Shown: positions 28,141 to 39,035, counted from the first letter of the stretch. The stretch: DNA of 64,000 nt from Vibrio mexicanus (GCF_001012815.1 NZ_JYJP01000054.1:1-64000); one strand, 5' to 3'. The notes: generated from the letters alone by a model not told the origin. Program-made: numbers and translations.

Positions 28141-29038
28141 TTAGGCTCTTCGCGCTTTGAGCACGATTCCAATGCCCCCGAGTACCAATAAGCAAGCCAG
28201 CATCAATCGCAATGTCAAAGGCTCTGCAACAAACACCACGCCTCCCAATGCCGCAATCACAGGGACCGACAACTGAACGACCGACGCTTGAGTTGCACTC
28301 AACCCATTTAAAGCTTGATACCAAATGGTGTAACCGAGAGCCGAAGCTACTGCACCAGATAATGAGGCATACACTACCCCTTCTGTACTGATGTTTTCCA
28401 AAGAGACGGTAAACACCGCTAATACAACGACCAATGGCATCGTATAGTAGAAGTTCAGGGCCGTTTGCTTGAGAGGATTAGCTGCCCCCTACCCAGTATT
28501 GAATAAACACCCCAAGCGACGCCAGATAAAGTCATGAGAAGATACCCTGTTAAGTCGTCAAGACCAGTACTCGCTTGAGACATACTCGGTAGCATCAAAT
28601 AGGCAAGACCACCGAACGAAATCAACACACCAATGACTTCTTGAACCGTCAACTTATGCCCTTGAGTCACACCCATTAGAATCATAGTGATCTGCACTGA
28701 ACCAAATAACACCAACGCTCCCGTTCCAGTATCTAACTCCGTGTAGGCAAACGAGAACAGCACTGCATAGGCAAACAGCATAGCAGCAGATATCAAAGTT
28801 AATCTTGTATTCTTACCACTCTCTTTTTTGTCGACCTGTTCTTGGACTGAATCCTTTGTCCAAACAAGACTCAACACAACAAATACCAGAACGCCGGAAA
28901 CTAGCCTGACCACCGAGAAGGTTCCCGCATCCATTTCGCCTTCTTTTAAGCTAGCCGGCACAGCACTGAGTTCGCCGCAAACGCCACCAGCGCCAAAACG
29001 GCATAAATGAAGGTTTTCAGAGGGGAGTTTTGACTCAT
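28141..29038 (-). CDS. EamA/DMT family transporter (two frameshifts)
   Basis: Three frames make one protein of about 299 residues with ten hydrophobic helices in two EamA repeats. The first frame (MSQNSPLKTFIYAVLALVAF) breaks near 28950, one base missing between LCRLA and SLKEGEMDAG; the second break is in CCCCC at 28485-28489, after YSILGRG, with one more G needed on the minus strand to continue as AANPLKQTALNFYYTMPLVV. Putative exporter of metabolites or amino acids; substrate unknown. Single gene. Confidence 0.8.
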
Positions 29039-29202
29039 GCTGTTAAACTGCTCCTTGTCCATAATGCTAGCGATGGAACTGCTTCCCACGGTTGTTAGTT
29101 TGCAAGGTTCCTATCCTTTCTTTGCCCGGCGAGTATAATACCGCACTAACACAATACCCAAACGACTATACCACTAACCACTTTACGTAAGGCGATACCG
29201 TT

Positions 29203-29697
29203 ATGATTACGCTTTCTACCAACTTTGGTGATATCCACATTGAACTAGACATGGAAAAGGCGCCAGTTAGTTCAAAGAACTTCAAAAAATATTGTGAAGA
29301 TGGTTTTTACAACGGCACCATTTTTCACCGTGTCATCAAAGGGTTCATGATTCAAGGTGGCGGCTACGATGTTCTGTTAGATGAAAAGCCAACGCATGGC
29401 CCAATCGCTAATGAAGCGAATCGTGGCCTGAAAAACACAGTTGGTACAATTGCAATGGCGAGAACAGACGCTCCGCACTCTGCGACAGCACAGTTCTTCA
29501 TCAACTTAGCTGACAACGACTTTTTAGATCATACCGGGAAAACCAATCAAGGCTGGGGCTACGCTGTATTTGGTAAGGTCACAGCCGGGATGGATGTGGT
29601 GAGCCGTATTGCCGAAGTCGATACCATGTCTCGACTTGAACACGATGATGTGCCTGTTGAAGCGATCACCATTGAAAGCGTGACGGTTTCTGAATAA
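29203..29697 (+). CDS. ppiB: Peptidyl-prolyl cis-trans isomerase B (cyclophilin)
   Basis: 164 residues, standard PpiB length with no signal peptide, so cytoplasmic. Cyclophilin motifs: [15 protein letters not shown] with the catalytic Arg and Phe, [16 protein letters not shown], and [18 protein letters not shown]. It speeds proline isomerisation in protein folding. A strong terminator follows 20 bp after the stop. Confidence 0.97.
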   Translation: MITLSTNFGDIHIELDMEKAPVSSKNFKKYCEDGFYNGTIFHRVIKGFMIQGGGYDVLLDEKPTHGPIANEANRGLKNTVGTIAMARTDAPHSATAQFFINLADNDFLDHTGKTNQGWGYAVFGKVTAGMDVVSRIAEVDTMSRLEHDDVPVEAITIESVTVSE

Positions 29698-29716
29698 TCG
29701 AATACTCATGGAATAC

Positions 29717-29751
29717 AAAAAGGCGAGCAACTTTCATTGCTCGCCTTTTTT
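29717..29751 (+). terminator. Terminator of ppiB
   Basis: Stem AAAGGCGAGCAA / TTGCTCGCCTTT with a short loop and T run; A-rich on the other side, so it can serve both strands, including the convergent gene ending at 29767. Confidence 0.92.
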
Positions 29752-29766
29752 AATCTTAACAGCGAC

Positions 29767-30009
29767 TTATACGTAATAAGCTTCTACTGTACCTTTTAGC
29801 TTGATCAACATTGGTTGACCCCAGCGATCTTTCGCTTTTGGTGAAGGGATCTTCACCCAACCTTCGCTAATGCAGTACTCTTCAACGTCGTTACGCTCTT
29901 TGCCGTTTAGACGAATACCGATTTGATGCTCAAAACACTCAGCTACGTAGTGTGGGCTGCGTGGGTTGCCTGCTAGATGATCTGGCAGTTCTGGCTTGTT
30001 ATCGCTCAT
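29767..30009 (-). CDS. DUF3297 family protein
   Basis: 80 residues, not exported. The sequence is that of the small conserved DUF3297 family: NPRSPHYVAECFEHQIGIRL, GKERNDVEEYCISEGWVKI and GQPMLIKLKGTVEAYY. Function unknown; the family is widespread in proteobacteria and usually a single gene, as here. Confidence 0.88.
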   Translation of the reverse strand: MSDNKPELPDHLAGNPRSPHYVAECFEHQIGIRLNGKERNDVEEYCISEGWVKIPSPKAKDRWGQPMLIKLKGTVEAYYV

Positions 30010-30119
30010 GATTCATGACCTGAAAGAAAATAATAGAGCGCTATTGTAGTCAATCGAACATAACCACTCAAGCCATATGCTTATTGTTTTCACCTAAAGA
30101 TCTGACCTGCAAAACTCGC

Positions 30120-30593
30120 TTAAGACTTACCCAAATACGGAGTTAAGCATGCGCTGACTGCTTCTTGATTGAGGGTACATTTCATTTCAATCAGTCGGTG
30201 TTCACCCACTTGCTCTGAGTCCGAGACGAAATCAAAGCCAAAACCTTCATAGAAAGTCCTTAGATATTCGTGAGCATGAATGCTAACCGCCTGAACGCCG
30301 TGCTCTTGCGCATAATTCATCATCAAGGTAACAACGTCAGACGCAATACCACGACCGCGATAAGGTTTGGTCACAGCAACACGGGCTAGCGTAGCTTGTT
30401 GATTAACATCCACAGTTAATCGGGCCGTCGCCACTAAATTCTCACCGTCAGTCAGCAAAGCATGAATCGAACGCTGATCTTTACCATCCAAATCCAGCTC
30501 TAACGGAATCTGCTGCTCATCAACAAAAACCTCATATCGAATCGCATGTGCCCGCTCGATAATATCTGGGGTACTACCAATTTGTTGCTTCAT
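30120..30593 (-). CDS. GNAT family N-acetyltransferase
   Basis: 157 residues of the ElaA/YjcF-like GNAT group: HAIRYEVFVDEQQIPLELDL at the N-terminus, acetyl-CoA loop VTKPYRGRGIASDVVTLMM and the final HAHEYLRTFYEGFGFDFVSD. Acetyl acceptor unknown. It begins 17 bp after the end of the RNase H gene on the same strand, so the two are probably cotranscribed. Confidence 0.9.
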   Translation of the reverse strand: MKQQIGSTPDIIERAHAIRYEVFVDEQQIPLELDLDGKDQRSIHALLTDGENLVATARLTVDVNQQATLARVAVTKPYRGRGIASDVVTLMMNYAQEHGVQAVSIHAHEYLRTFYEGFGFDFVSDSEQVGEHRLIEMKCTLNQEAVSACLTPYLGKS

Positions 30594-30610
30594 AAACGTC
30601 TTTAAATCTT

Positions 30611-31366
30611 TTAGCCAGTTCGAAGGGCGAGAATCTCTGAGATATCGTCAGTGTCTTGATAATGCTGTAGAGCAGGCTCTTTAGTATCGATTGCCACAAT
30701 CGACATTCTATCCGCAAGTTCATTCCCTTCAATGCCGACATGTCCGTTGACATGATGAATCTTAATATCAGCTTCAATCTGTTGGTAGAGTTCAAATGCC
30801 GGTTGGATGATATCGAGGTTTTTAATCTCTCCACCAGATTTGGTCCAACCCTTTTTCTGCCAGCCTTTTGCCCATTTCGTGATGCAGTCTATCGAGTACT
30901 TCGAATCACAATAGATCGCCACGGTATTACCTTGGGCGAGGACTTCTTTGGCCATGATTAAAGCGTGATGCAGACCTTTAAGCTCTGCCGTATTGTTCGT
31001 CCCCATTGCTTGATAGAGACCATACCAAAGCGTATCGATTTTGTTGTCTCGATAGACCGCAATACCTGTTCCGGATTCACCAGGGTTTGGCTCACTCGCG
31101 CCATCAGTGAAAATCTTCACTTGGTAAGGCATGTCATCAATTTGAGCTTGAGTAAGCGCGTTGGGTTTAGCTTGTTTGGTCGCCCCTTTGGGCTTTACAG
31201 GAACTGCCGAAGGTTTGCCTGAATATGCGGCCTCGGCTTCAGCTTGAGTTGGGAAAGACTTGTACTTGGCTCCAGCAAAGCCATCAACTTGCGCTTTGCA
31301 TTCATTCCAAGTCGTAAAAATGCCTGGCGTGCGCCCTTTCCAAACCACATAGAATTTCTTTGCCAC
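30611..31366 (-). CDS. Viroplasmin-domain ribonuclease HI
   Basis: About 251 residues: an N-terminal caulimovirus viroplasmin-like RNA-binding domain (KKFYVVWKGRTPGIFTTWNE), a basic linker (KPKGATKQAKPNALTQ) and a catalytic RNase H1 domain with the acidic residues in IFTDGASEPNPGESG, NNTAELKGLHHAL, YCDSKYSIDCI and GNELADRMS. It removes RNA from RNA-DNA hybrids. A GTG at 31366 is preferred as start, giving the usual MAKKFYVVWKG beginning with GGGG spaced six bases before it; the upstream GTG at 31372 is too close to that site. Confidence 0.92.
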   Translation of the reverse strand: MAKKFYVVWKGRTPGIFTTWNECKAQVDGFAGAKYKSFPTQAEAEAAYSGKPSAVPVKPKGATKQAKPNALTQAQIDDMPYQVKIFTDGASEPNPGESGTGIAVYRDNKIDTLWYGLYQAMGTNNTAELKGLHHALIMAKEVLAQGNTVAIYCDSKYSIDCITKWAKGWQKKGWTKSGGEIKNLDIIQPAFELYQQIEADIKIHHVNGHVGIEGNELADRMSIVAIDTKEPALQHYQDTDDISEILALRTG

Positions 31367-31534
31367 AATCACCCCTTTCTCTACGGCCGATAAGCTTCTT
31401 AGACAAAAAGGCTTAGCACAACACTAAGCCTTATAGAATAATCTAGTTATATAACACTTACGCCCAAACGAAAATCACTTCCCTAAGAACTTGGTAATAA
31501 GTGATGAGAAACTCACCATTCATCAGCTCATAAA

Positions 31535-32929
31535 CTAAAGGAAAGCGGGTAGAATATGCTCGTCAATGATTTTTCGATTGTCGCCAAAGCGTTCAAAATT
31601 GTAGCCCGTCGTAACAATGACAAGATTATGCTCTTTGAACACCGCAATAGTCTGATCACCCCAACCAGATGCGAGGATAGCAGCGTGACGTTTTTGATTA
31701 CGGACAAACACATCATTCCACCAATAGTAACTATAACCTTGGGCGACTGGGTAAACCAATGATTGTGTGCTTTCCTCAATCCAACCTTTACTTAATAGTT
31801 GCTTACCATTCCACTCACCATCATTTGCAATCAGTTGGCCAAATTTCAGCATATCACGTGGCCTAAAGTACATACCACCTCCTGCGCCCATTCGGCCATC
31901 TTGCATGTACGCCCAGCTAGCATTGGTAATGCACAAGTCTTTCAGTCGACTCGCTCTAAAATACTCAGCGGCATTAGTTTGTGGCGTTGCGTTGTGAATC
32001 AGTTCTGCGACTACATCCACCGCACCACCGCTATAAGCGAAAGTTGTTCCTGGTGCGTTTGCCAATGGCAGGTCCAAAACATACTTGATTGTATCTCTAG
32101 CCGTCATCTGCGCAGTTCGAGCATTTTCTGGATGAGTATAAGGCACAGCCCACTCATCCCACTCCCAACCGGCTTGCATTAAAAGTGCGTGTTTTAACGA
32201 AATTTTGTCTTTACCATCATCAAACGACTTTCGGTACTTAGGAAAGTACTGGCTTATCGGATCGTCGACGCTGTTAATGTAACCTTCTTCAATTGCACTA
32301 CCTGCAAGCAGAGAGGTAATGCTTTTACTCACCGACTGCACCATCTGCTTTTCATCTTTATTGAAGCCATGAAAGTACTTTTCGACAATGAGCTCTCCGT
32401 CTTTAGCAACCAATACACTGTTGATGCGACCGTATGTGCCTTTATCAATTTCATTCCACAAAGAGCTTAAAGCTTCGTTATGAGTTAACGTCACCTCAAA
32501 TGGAAAAGCGTTTTGACACTCCTCTGGATTGGTATGACCTAGATCAGCAGCGTAAAAAGGTTGATGTGAAATAGTGGCAACGTTCTTGTCACCAACGGAA
32601 TCAACACGGCTATAGCGTACTTGATGCGCCCAATCCCGATAGATGATTTTCTGAAATTTACCCTTGCGGACATTTGAAAACGCGCCGCCTGCATAAAAGT
32701 TGACTAAATCGAAGGTATTATTATTCGATAGCGCGACCTCCATCACTCCTTGCGTATTGTACATGTACAGCTTGTCCTCTCGCTGCTCAATACGAAGGTA
32801 GATGTTTGAGTCAACCTCTGATTGATAAATGCCAACATATCTTGAGAGGTCCTGAGCTAAGGCATAGGTTGAAGAGATTATGCAAAAAATAGCGAGCCAA
32901 TAAGCCTTAATCCATTTCGTATCAAACAT
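31535..32929 (-). CDS. Class-C beta-lactamase-like serine hydrolase, exported
   Basis: About 464 residues. Signal peptide (MFDTKWIKAYWLAIFCIISS then ALAQ), an N-terminal beta-rich region of about 130 residues, then a serine hydrolase of the class-C penicillin-binding/esterase type. The SxxK nucleophile is in MVQSVSKSITSLLAG near residue 200, followed by FAYSGGAVDVVAELI (the Tyr-Ser position of the second motif) and a WWNDV region. It probably acts on esters or peptides in the periplasm; true beta-lactamase activity is not implied. ATG at 32929 is chosen over 32950 because of the signal peptide position. Confidence 0.85.
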   Translation of the reverse strand: MFDTKWIKAYWLAIFCIISSTYALAQDLSRYVGIYQSEVDSNIYLRIEQREDKLYMYNTQGVMEVALSNNNTFDLVNFYAGGAFSNVRKGKFQKIIYRDWAHQVRYSRVDSVGDKNVATISHQPFYAADLGHTNPEECQNAFPFEVTLTHNEALSSLWNEIDKGTYGRINSVLVAKDGELIVEKYFHGFNKDEKQMVQSVSKSITSLLAGSAIEEGYINSVDDPISQYFPKYRKSFDDGKDKISLKHALLMQAGWEWDEWAVPYTHPENARTAQMTARDTIKYVLDLPLANAPGTTFAYSGGAVDVVAELIHNATPQTNAAEYFRASRLKDLCITNASWAYMQDGRMGAGGGMYFRPRDMLKFGQLIANDGEWNGKQLLSKGWIEESTQSLVYPVAQGYSYYWWNDVFVRNQKRHAAILASGWGDQTIAVFKEHNLVIVTTGYNFERFGDNRKIIDEHILPAFL

Positions 32930-33140
32930 CCCATATCCCTTAAAATTCAATTAAAGAATCTAAAGCCTATGGAATAAACTGATAACTTTCTTGCTTTTAA
33001 TCAAACTGTTAGATTCAAATCACTTACAACGTTTTCTTTCGCAGACTGATTAACAAAACCCATGTACACAATGCAAAAAATCGCAACTATGCAGACACTT
33101 TTCATCACTAATGAGTGATGACATTTAAATGAGTGGCTAG

Positions 33141-33175
33141 AAAAAATAAAGCCTCCAGCGTGGGGCACTGGAGGC
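33141..33175 (-). terminator. Rho-independent terminator
   Basis: Stem GCCTCCAG / CTGGAGGC followed on the minus strand by TTTATTTTTT, 7 bp after the stop of the gene ending at 33182. Confidence 0.88.
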
Positions 33176-33181
33176 ACTGAC

Positions 33182-33535
33182 TTATAAGTATAGGGAGAAT
33201 AGCAAACAGACCGTAATGGTGATTGCGGTGTACCAGAAGTATTGCGATCGTGTATCGGCAACGTGGTTACGAATGTAGTAAATTTCTTCACTCGCCATTG
33301 CAACAAAGTCGGTATGATTAATCGTTAAATCGCGTTTTGAAGCTGTCAGGTCTTCAAGCAAACGTAGATACGCAGATTCAATGAACTTCTTCACTTCGCT
33401 AATCGGTGCAGCAGGTGATATTAGATTGTTCCATACCGCCATACGAGATTCGTATTCGCTATCGCTCACACAGTTCAAAACGCGTAGGTCGTGCTCACGT
33501 CTGTCACGCTCTTTACTCATTTTTACTGAGTCCAT
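33182..33535 (-). CDS. Small tail-anchored membrane protein, unknown
   Basis: About 117 residues, not recognised. The bulk is a charged helix-rich segment (SKERDRREHDLRVLNCVSDS) and the C-terminus is a single hydrophobic helix (FWYTAITITVCLLFSLYL), so the protein is likely anchored in the inner membrane by its tail. The start is uncertain: a TTG at 33622 and an ATG at 33613 lie upstream in frame, and the ATG at 33535 was chosen as giving a compact protein. It has its own terminator. Confidence 0.6.
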   Translation of the reverse strand: MDSVKMSKERDRREHDLRVLNCVSDSEYESRMAVWNNLISPAAPISEVKKFIESAYLRLLEDLTASKRDLTINHTDFVAMASEEIYYIRNHVADTRSQYFWYTAITITVCLLFSLYL

Positions 33536-33784
33536 AGCTTTTATTCGTTCCAAGTTTCTTCTCCAAAGGATATTCAGGTTCAAAATGTGTTGAAGAAAGA
33601 ACGACTCTCGCATGTAGGGCAATAGTAGGCAGCGGATTGAAAGGTTTCAAACGGATGATTTTTGTCTAAACGACAAATAATTTTGTAGCCACTTTCAGCC
33701 CCTCCCAATCACTTGAGAAAGTGTAAGTTGATGAACATTCGCAACGTGTTCTATACCTAATAGAAAGCATTTCTGGAGGTTTCG

Positions 33785-34273
33785 ATGGCGGACAGCGATA
33801 ACCCACACATTGCGATTCAAGATCAAATTCCACACAACCATTGCTATGGATGTGGTAACGAAAACCCCAAGGGGCTGCACATCAAAAGCTTCTGGATGGA
33901 TGAGAATGTCGCCTACTGCAACTTTAGGCCACAGCCACATCATTGCGCTGGGCCTATCCACTTTGTTAATGGTGGGATCATTTCGACCATTATCGACTGT
34001 CACTGCGTGTGCATGGCAATTTCTAAAGGCTATCAGTTACATGGCAGGGGAACGGGCGAAGGTGAACAAATTTGGTTTGCGACGGGTAATTTGAATGTGT
34101 CTTTTTTAAAGCCAGTGCCAATTGATACGGCGGTAACCCTGCGAGCCGAAGTGATTGAGGCTTCTGAAAAGAAAATGAAGATAGTGTGCGAGCTATTCTC
34201 GAACGAGGCCATTTGCTGTCGCGCAGAAGTCATAGCGGTTAAAGTTCCTAACGAGTGGTTTCATTCTCGTTAG
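33785..34273 (+). CDS. PaaI-family hotdog thioesterase
   Basis: 162 residues. A Cys-rich N-terminus (NHCYGCGNENPKGLHIKSFW) precedes a hotdog fold with HCAGPIHFVNGGIISTIID, the catalytic-loop region, and the strand TGNLNVSFLKPVPIDTAVTL. It probably cleaves acyl-CoA thioesters. TGGAGG lies about 8 bp before the ATG. It converges on phnX but shares no operator with the phosphonate genes. Confidence 0.85.
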   Translation: MADSDNPHIAIQDQIPHNHCYGCGNENPKGLHIKSFWMDENVAYCNFRPQPHHCAGPIHFVNGGIISTIIDCHCVCMAISKGYQLHGRGTGEGEQIWFATGNLNVSFLKPVPIDTAVTLRAEVIEASEKKMKIVCELFSNEAICCRAEVIAVKVPNEWFHSR

Positions 34274-34322
34274 GAGCTTTCATTCTCGCTAGGAACAAAG
34301 ATAGATTTGGTTTGTGAACGGT

Positions 34323-35138
34323 CTATGGGCGTTCGCCGGCCTCTAAACGGCGCTCAATGTCGGCAACCACTTCTGGGAAGTCCGCAATCGTATCGATCAA
34401 ATAGTGCGGTGAGCTTTTGATAAGCTTGGCACGAGCTTTTTCACGGGCTGCATTCAGTGTCTCTTCATCTGCCGCTTGGTACTCTTCAAACGTCAGACCC
34501 GCTTCATTGCCAGAAAGCAGAAGACCAACAGTCCACATACCTGCGTTATGCCCTTCATCAATACCCGGCGCGGCATCATCCACTTTGATACAAGCGTTAA
34601 CGTCAGTCACGTTTAGCTCTATCACATTCTTCAATGCCATGAATGGCGCAGGGCGTCCTCCTTGAGGAAGGTCGTCCGTCGCAACCACGTAATCGGGTTT
34701 GTATCCGTAGTCTGCCGCAACTGGAATCAACACATTCATGACTTCACGAGGGTAGCCGGAACAAGAGCCAATTTTAATGCCTTTGTCTTTCAGGCCGTTG
34801 ACCACCTCAATTGCATTAACGATTGGATCGGCGTGATCGGCTACCTTGGCTTTTTGCAAAGGCATGAATGCCGCGTAGATTGCATCAATGTCTTCGCTCG
34901 TCATTGAACGACCGAACTTGTCATTCCATCGCTTATCTACTGCAGGAATTCGACCTACTGCTTGGATGTGGTCCCATTTGCCCAGCCCCATTGGTTCGCG
35001 TGCTTCTTCCAAGTTGATATCAAAATCAAAACCTTGTTTGAACGCCTCAACAAATATGCTGGTTGGCGCAAATGAACCAAAGTCTACGATAGTACCAGCC
35101 CAGTCAAAGATAACTGCTTGAATTGGTGAGTTACTCAT
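34323..35138 (-). CDS. phnX: Phosphonoacetaldehyde hydrolase
   Basis: 271 residues of the HAD superfamily. The nucleophile Asp and Thr are in [15 protein letters not shown] (the DWAGT motif of PhnX), followed by [11 protein letters not shown] in the cap with the Schiff-base Lys region, [13 protein letters not shown] and [14 protein letters not shown]. It cuts phosphonoacetaldehyde to acetaldehyde and phosphate. It is the last gene of the minus-strand operon phnW-pbfA-phnX, 41 bp after pbfA, and uses the product of both upstream enzymes. Confidence 0.97.
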   Translation of the reverse strand: MSNSPIQAVIFDWAGTIVDFGSFAPTSIFVEAFKQGFDFDINLEEAREPMGLGKWDHIQAVGRIPAVDKRWNDKFGRSMTSEDIDAIYAAFMPLQKAKVADHADPIVNAIEVVNGLKDKGIKIGSCSGYPREVMNVLIPVAADYGYKPDYVVATDDLPQGGRPAPFMALKNVIELNVTDVNACIKVDDAAPGIDEGHNAGMWTVGLLLSGNEAGLTFEEYQAADEETLNAAREKARAKLIKSSPHYLIDTIADFPEVVADIERRLEAGERP

Positions 35139-35179
35139 GTTTAATCCTTTTTATGTTTGTCAGAGCGCTTAACAGCCCA

Positions 35180-36573
35180 TTAAATTGATAAAGTGGTTGG
35201 ATAGTTAAAGTCTTCGCATACTTTGGTGATCGCTTCTTCGAAGATAGCCAACGCTTCGGTTAGTTGTTCGCGAGTAATGATCAGAGGTGGACTTAACTGA
35301 ATCACATTGCCTTGAGAAACTTTAAAGCTCACTCCATTGTTCAAGCACTGGTAAAGCACAGCTTCAGCTTCATCAAAAGCGCGCTCTTTGGTTTCACGAT
35401 CAGTCACAAGCTCAATGCCCCACAACATACCGATGCCACGTACATCGCCAATCACTGGGTATTTGGCTTTCATTTCCAATAGCTTTTCACGCATGAACTG
35501 ACTGTCGTCTTTTGCTTTTTCTAGCAGGCCTTCTTGCTCGATAGCTTCCATAGTGGCCAATGCCGCTGCACAACCAATTGGGCTTTTCTCGTGAGTGTAA
35601 TGACCCATCGAGATTTGTTCGGCCGTGTTGTATTTGTCTTTGGTTACCATGGCGGCGATGGGTACTAGCCCTCCACCTAGGCCTTTACCAATACAAAGCA
35701 TGTCTGGTTCAATATCATAAGCTTGGTAGGTGAACCATTCGCCGCTGCGACCCATGCCATTAGGAATATCATCGATAATCAGCATGACATTGTGTTTGTC
35801 GCAAATTTCACGAATGCGCTTCCAGTAGGCTTTGCTCGGTACTTGAACGTCGGTATTGCGAACCGCTTCAGCGATAAACGCACCCACACCACCCTCTTTT
35901 TCTATCACGTATTCAAGGTAATCGGCATAGTGCACATCACTGCCATCAGGACTCGCCAATGCACCTCGGTAAGACACCGCTGGCGGAATGCGCTCAACAC
36001 CCGCCATTAACGGCCCCATACCTTGGCGAAAACACGCTTCGCCCCGACAGAGATAGCATCCAACGATGCGCCGTGGAAAGAGTCCCACAACGACACTACC
36101 TTGTAGTTACCTGTGATGTGGCGTGCCAACTTAAGTGCCATACCCACCGCAGATGTCCCACCGGGTGCAAACAATACACGATTCAGTTCGCCACCACAGA
36201 TTTCCGTTAGCTTTTCCGCACACTCAATCGCCGTTTCATTAGTAAAACGACGTGGTGAGAACGGCAGTTTGGCGATCTGCTCTTGCACACGTTTAATCAC
36301 ATGCGGATGACCATATCCTAGCTGGTGAATATTGTTGCCATGAAAATCCATGTATTTTTTTCCTGTGGCATCTTGGATGTAAATCCCCTCTGCTGCTTCA
36401 AGCGTGTCGAGACAAGGCGTTGACATCGCTTGATGAAGAAAGACTTCAGAATCTCGTCTCAATAATGCTTGAGTTCGCGCATCGTCCATCGACGCATTCC
36501 AGGCTTGCCTCGCGGGCGTAGTGTTGACATCACCTTCACTGCGAAAGTGTGTTGGCTGTACATTCTGCTTCAT
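35180..36573 (-). CDS. pbfA: (R)-1-hydroxy-2-aminoethylphosphonate ammonia-lyase PbfA (one frameshift)
   Basis: PLP enzyme of the class-III aminotransferase fold, about 464 residues when restored. First frame: YMDFHGNNIHQLGYGHPHVI and FAPGGTSAVGMALKLARH; second: MLIIDDIPNGMGRSGEWF, then the PLP-lysine segment MLCIGKGLGGGLVPIAAMV. The break is in CCCC at 36042-36045; one more G on the minus strand joins ISVG to GEACFRQGMGPLMAG. In Vibrio splendidus a homologue between phnW and phnX converts (R)-hydroxy-AEP to phosphonoacetaldehyde and ammonia, feeding PhnX. The same position here makes that assignment likely; it could otherwise be read as a plain aminotransferase. Confidence 0.85.
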
Positions 36574-36599
36574 GATTATCACTTACTTCGCTTTCTGGC

Positions 36600-37703
36600 T
36601 TACGCCACTTTCCAATACATGGCTTTTTCAATCGCACCAATTAGACGCTCAATATCTGCAGGGTAAACTTCACCAATATTGCCGATACGGAAACAGTCTG
36701 CGTTTGACACTTTGCCTGGGTAGATCACAAAGCCTTGTGCTTTTAAGCGCGTATAAAACTCTTTGAACTGGTAATCGCTGTGATTAGGCGAATAGAAAGA
36801 TGTGATGATCGGAGAATGAAGTTCATCATTGAGCAGTGGTTCAAAGCCTAATGAGCGCATACCCGCAACTAAGGTGGTTTGATTGGTTTGGTAACGATGG
36901 TGACGAGCTTTCACGCCCCCTTCTTCTTCAAGCTCCAGTAGCGCTTGGTAGAATGCACGAACCGTATGGGTTGGAGACGTGAAGCGCCATTTCCCATGAT
37001 TAGCCTCCATACAGTGCCACTGGTCGTAAAGATCTAAACTCAATGAACGTGCTTGTCCTTGACACTTTTCAAGTTCACTTTGCTTTGCAATCACAAAACC
37101 AAAGCCCGGCACACCTTGAATGCACTTGTTAGCCGAACTGATCATAAAATCAATGCCTAGGTCGGCAATATCGATTGGAATACCTCCAAAGCTCGACATC
37201 GCATCTAAGATGACAACTTTGTTATGGGCATTGGCAACTGAAGCAATCTGTTCAATTGGATTGAGCATGCCTGTGGTGGTTTCACAATGCACGATCGCAA
37301 CGTGTGTGATGCTAGGGTCCGACGCCAGTGCGGTTTCAACCTCGTTCAAGTTAGGCTGTGATGTTTCACCTGGGGAAACCACATGGCACGGAATATTCAA
37401 GTATTGAGCGATTTGAGCAATACGAGCACCGTAAGCGCCGTTGTCTACAACGAGTAGTTTGCCTTCTCGACCGATCGCGCTACCAATTGTCGCTTCAACC
37501 GATGCTGTCCCGCTACCTTGCATTAATACGCTGGTGTAGCCGTCTTTTTGAGTCGCGAGTTTCACTAATTTAGCGCGAATAACTTCAACAATCTCTTTGT
37601 TGTAATCGTCATCCCAAGTGCACCAGTCTTTAAGCATGGCTTCACGCACGGTTTCTGAAGTAGATAGCGGACCAGGAGTTAACAGTAGGTATTCATTCTT
37701 CAT
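36600..37703 (-). CDS. phnW: 2-aminoethylphosphonate-pyruvate transaminase
   Basis: 367 residues, full-length PhnW. N-terminus [20 protein letters not shown], glycine-rich [20 protein letters not shown], and the PLP-lysine in [20 protein letters not shown]. It transfers the amino group of AEP to pyruvate, giving phosphonoacetaldehyde and alanine. ATG at 37703 has GGAAATCAAG before it; the upstream ATG at 37715 lacks a ribosome site. First gene of the degradation operon, with a PhnR-type operator at 37738. Confidence 0.96.
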   Translation of the reverse strand: MKNEYLLLTPGPLSTSETVREAMLKDWCTWDDDYNKEIVEVIRAKLVKLATQKDGYTSVLMQGSGTASVEATIGSAIGREGKLLVVDNGAYGARIAQIAQYLNIPCHVVSPGETSQPNLNEVETALASDPSITHVAIVHCETTTGMLNPIEQIASVANAHNKVVILDAMSSFGGIPIDIADLGIDFMISSANKCIQGVPGFGFVIAKQSELEKCQGQARSLSLDLYDQWHCMEANHGKWRFTSPTHTVRAFYQALLELEEEGGVKARHHRYQTNQTTLVAGMRSLGFEPLLNDELHSPIITSFYSPNHSDYQFKEFYTRLKAQGFVIYPGKVSNADCFRIGNIGEVYPADIERLIGAIEKAMYWKVA

Positions 37704-37737
37704 CTTGATTTCCATTTAATCGACCACTCGGCATATT

Positions 37738-37749
37738 TGGTATACACCA
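37738..37749. promoter_or_regulatory. Putative PhnR operator upstream of phnW
   Basis: TGGTATACACCA, a near-palindrome of the TGGTnTAnACCA type bound by GntR/HutC regulators (DasR, NagR), 35 bp before the phnW start. Confidence 0.7.
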
Positions 37750-37933
37750 GATTTAGAGCTACTCTATCAAGTTCGAAAATCATTCGTAAACAGGCCAAAA
37801 GCGAATTTCATAAAACTTTCATATGGCATATTCTAAATTCAACCTAGTGCATATTGACCCTTAACTTTCGCAAAACTGCCATTTTAAGGTCACATATTCG
37901 TCATAAATGCTCAGTAGCTTGTAGAACACCAAC

Positions 37934-37945
37934 TGGTACAGACCA
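37934..37945. promoter_or_regulatory. Putative PhnR operator upstream of phnS
   Basis: TGGTACAGACCA, same pattern as the sites at 37738 and 39138, 27 bp before the phnS ATG. Confidence 0.65.
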
Positions 37946-37972
37946 AATTGACTTAGCCAATAACTGGAGAAC

Positions 37973-38982
37973 ATGATGAAAAACCGTTTTATGAAAGGAT
38001 CACTGGCTGCGCTTGTTTCTTTGCTAGCCTCTAATGCAATGGCAGCACAGGAAGTAACGGTTTACACCGCTTTCGAAACTGACATTCTTGCGAAATACAA
38101 GTCTGCATTTGAGAAAGATAACCCAGACATCAAAATTAAGTGGGTTCGCGACTCAACGGGCATTATGACTGCGAAATTGCTTGCGGAAAAAAACAACCCA
38201 CAAGCCGAAGTTGTATGGGGACTTGCAGGTTCTTCAATGGCGCTGCTTAAAGATGAAGCCTACTGAAGCCATACACACCCGAGGGTCTTGAGCAACTACA
38301 CGCAAACCTAAACGACCCACAAGATAACCAAGCATGGTTCGGTAACGACGCATTTTTTAACGCCGTTTTGCTTTAATGAGATTGTGGCAAAGCAGTTGAA
38401 CTTACCAAAACCAACCTCTTGGGAAGACCTAACCAACCCAGTTTATAAAGGTCACATTGCGATGCCAAACCCTGCTTCGTCAGGCACGGGCTACATGCAA
38501 GTTTCAGCTTGGCTACAAAACATGGGCGAAGACCAAGCATGGAACTACATGCGTGAGCTAGATAACAACATCGCACACTACACACACTCTGGTTCTAAGC
38601 CATGTGTTCAAGCTGGTATGGGTGAAGTTGCAATTGGTATTTCTATGGCAAGCCGCGGCGCTAAATTGAAAACTCAAGGCGCACCGCTTGCGGTTATTAC
38701 TCCGCAAGGTATTGGCTGGGAATCAGAAGCGGTTGGTCTAGTCAAAGAATCTGACGCAGCGAAGCGTGTGGTTGACTGGTCAATCTCTAAAGCGGCTAAC
38801 GAACTTTACGTTGAAATGTACCAGCTGTGGGCCATAAAGATGTGAAGGCAACTGTCTCCCACTTCCCTAATGTACAAGAAAACATGGCAGATATGGACTT
38901 TGCAGAGATGGGTAGCAAACGAGCAAAGATCCTTGCGACATGGTCTGAGAAATTCGACGCGAAATCTGAGCCGAAATCATAG
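37973..38982 (+). CDS. phnS: 2-aminoethylphosphonate ABC transporter binding protein (three frameshifts)
   Basis: Restored length about 336 residues. Signal peptide (MKGSLAALVSLLASNAMA), then a family-1 binding protein: VTVYTAFETDILAKYKSAFE, KAPTSW-like LPKPTSWEDLTNPVYKGHIA, and IGISMASRGAKLKTQGAPLA. Breaks: one base missing near 38258 (DEA to GLLKPYTPEG), one T too many in TTTT at 38366-38369 (FNAV to CFNEIVAKQL), and one missing near 38825 (YQL to VGHKDVKATVSHFP). It ends EPKS at 38982, before a strong terminator. Binds AEP in the periplasm. GGAG precedes the start. Confidence 0.88.
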
Positions 38983-39006
38983 TCGATTGATGGTGAAATT
39001 TTCTGA

Positions 39007-39035
39007 AAAGGGAAGCTTCGGCTTCCCTTTCTTTT
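39007..39035 (+). terminator. Terminator between phnS and phnT
   Basis: Stem AAAGGGAAGC, loop TTCG, GCTTCCCTTT, then CTTTTT. It would give more binding protein than ATPase and permease. Confidence 0.9.
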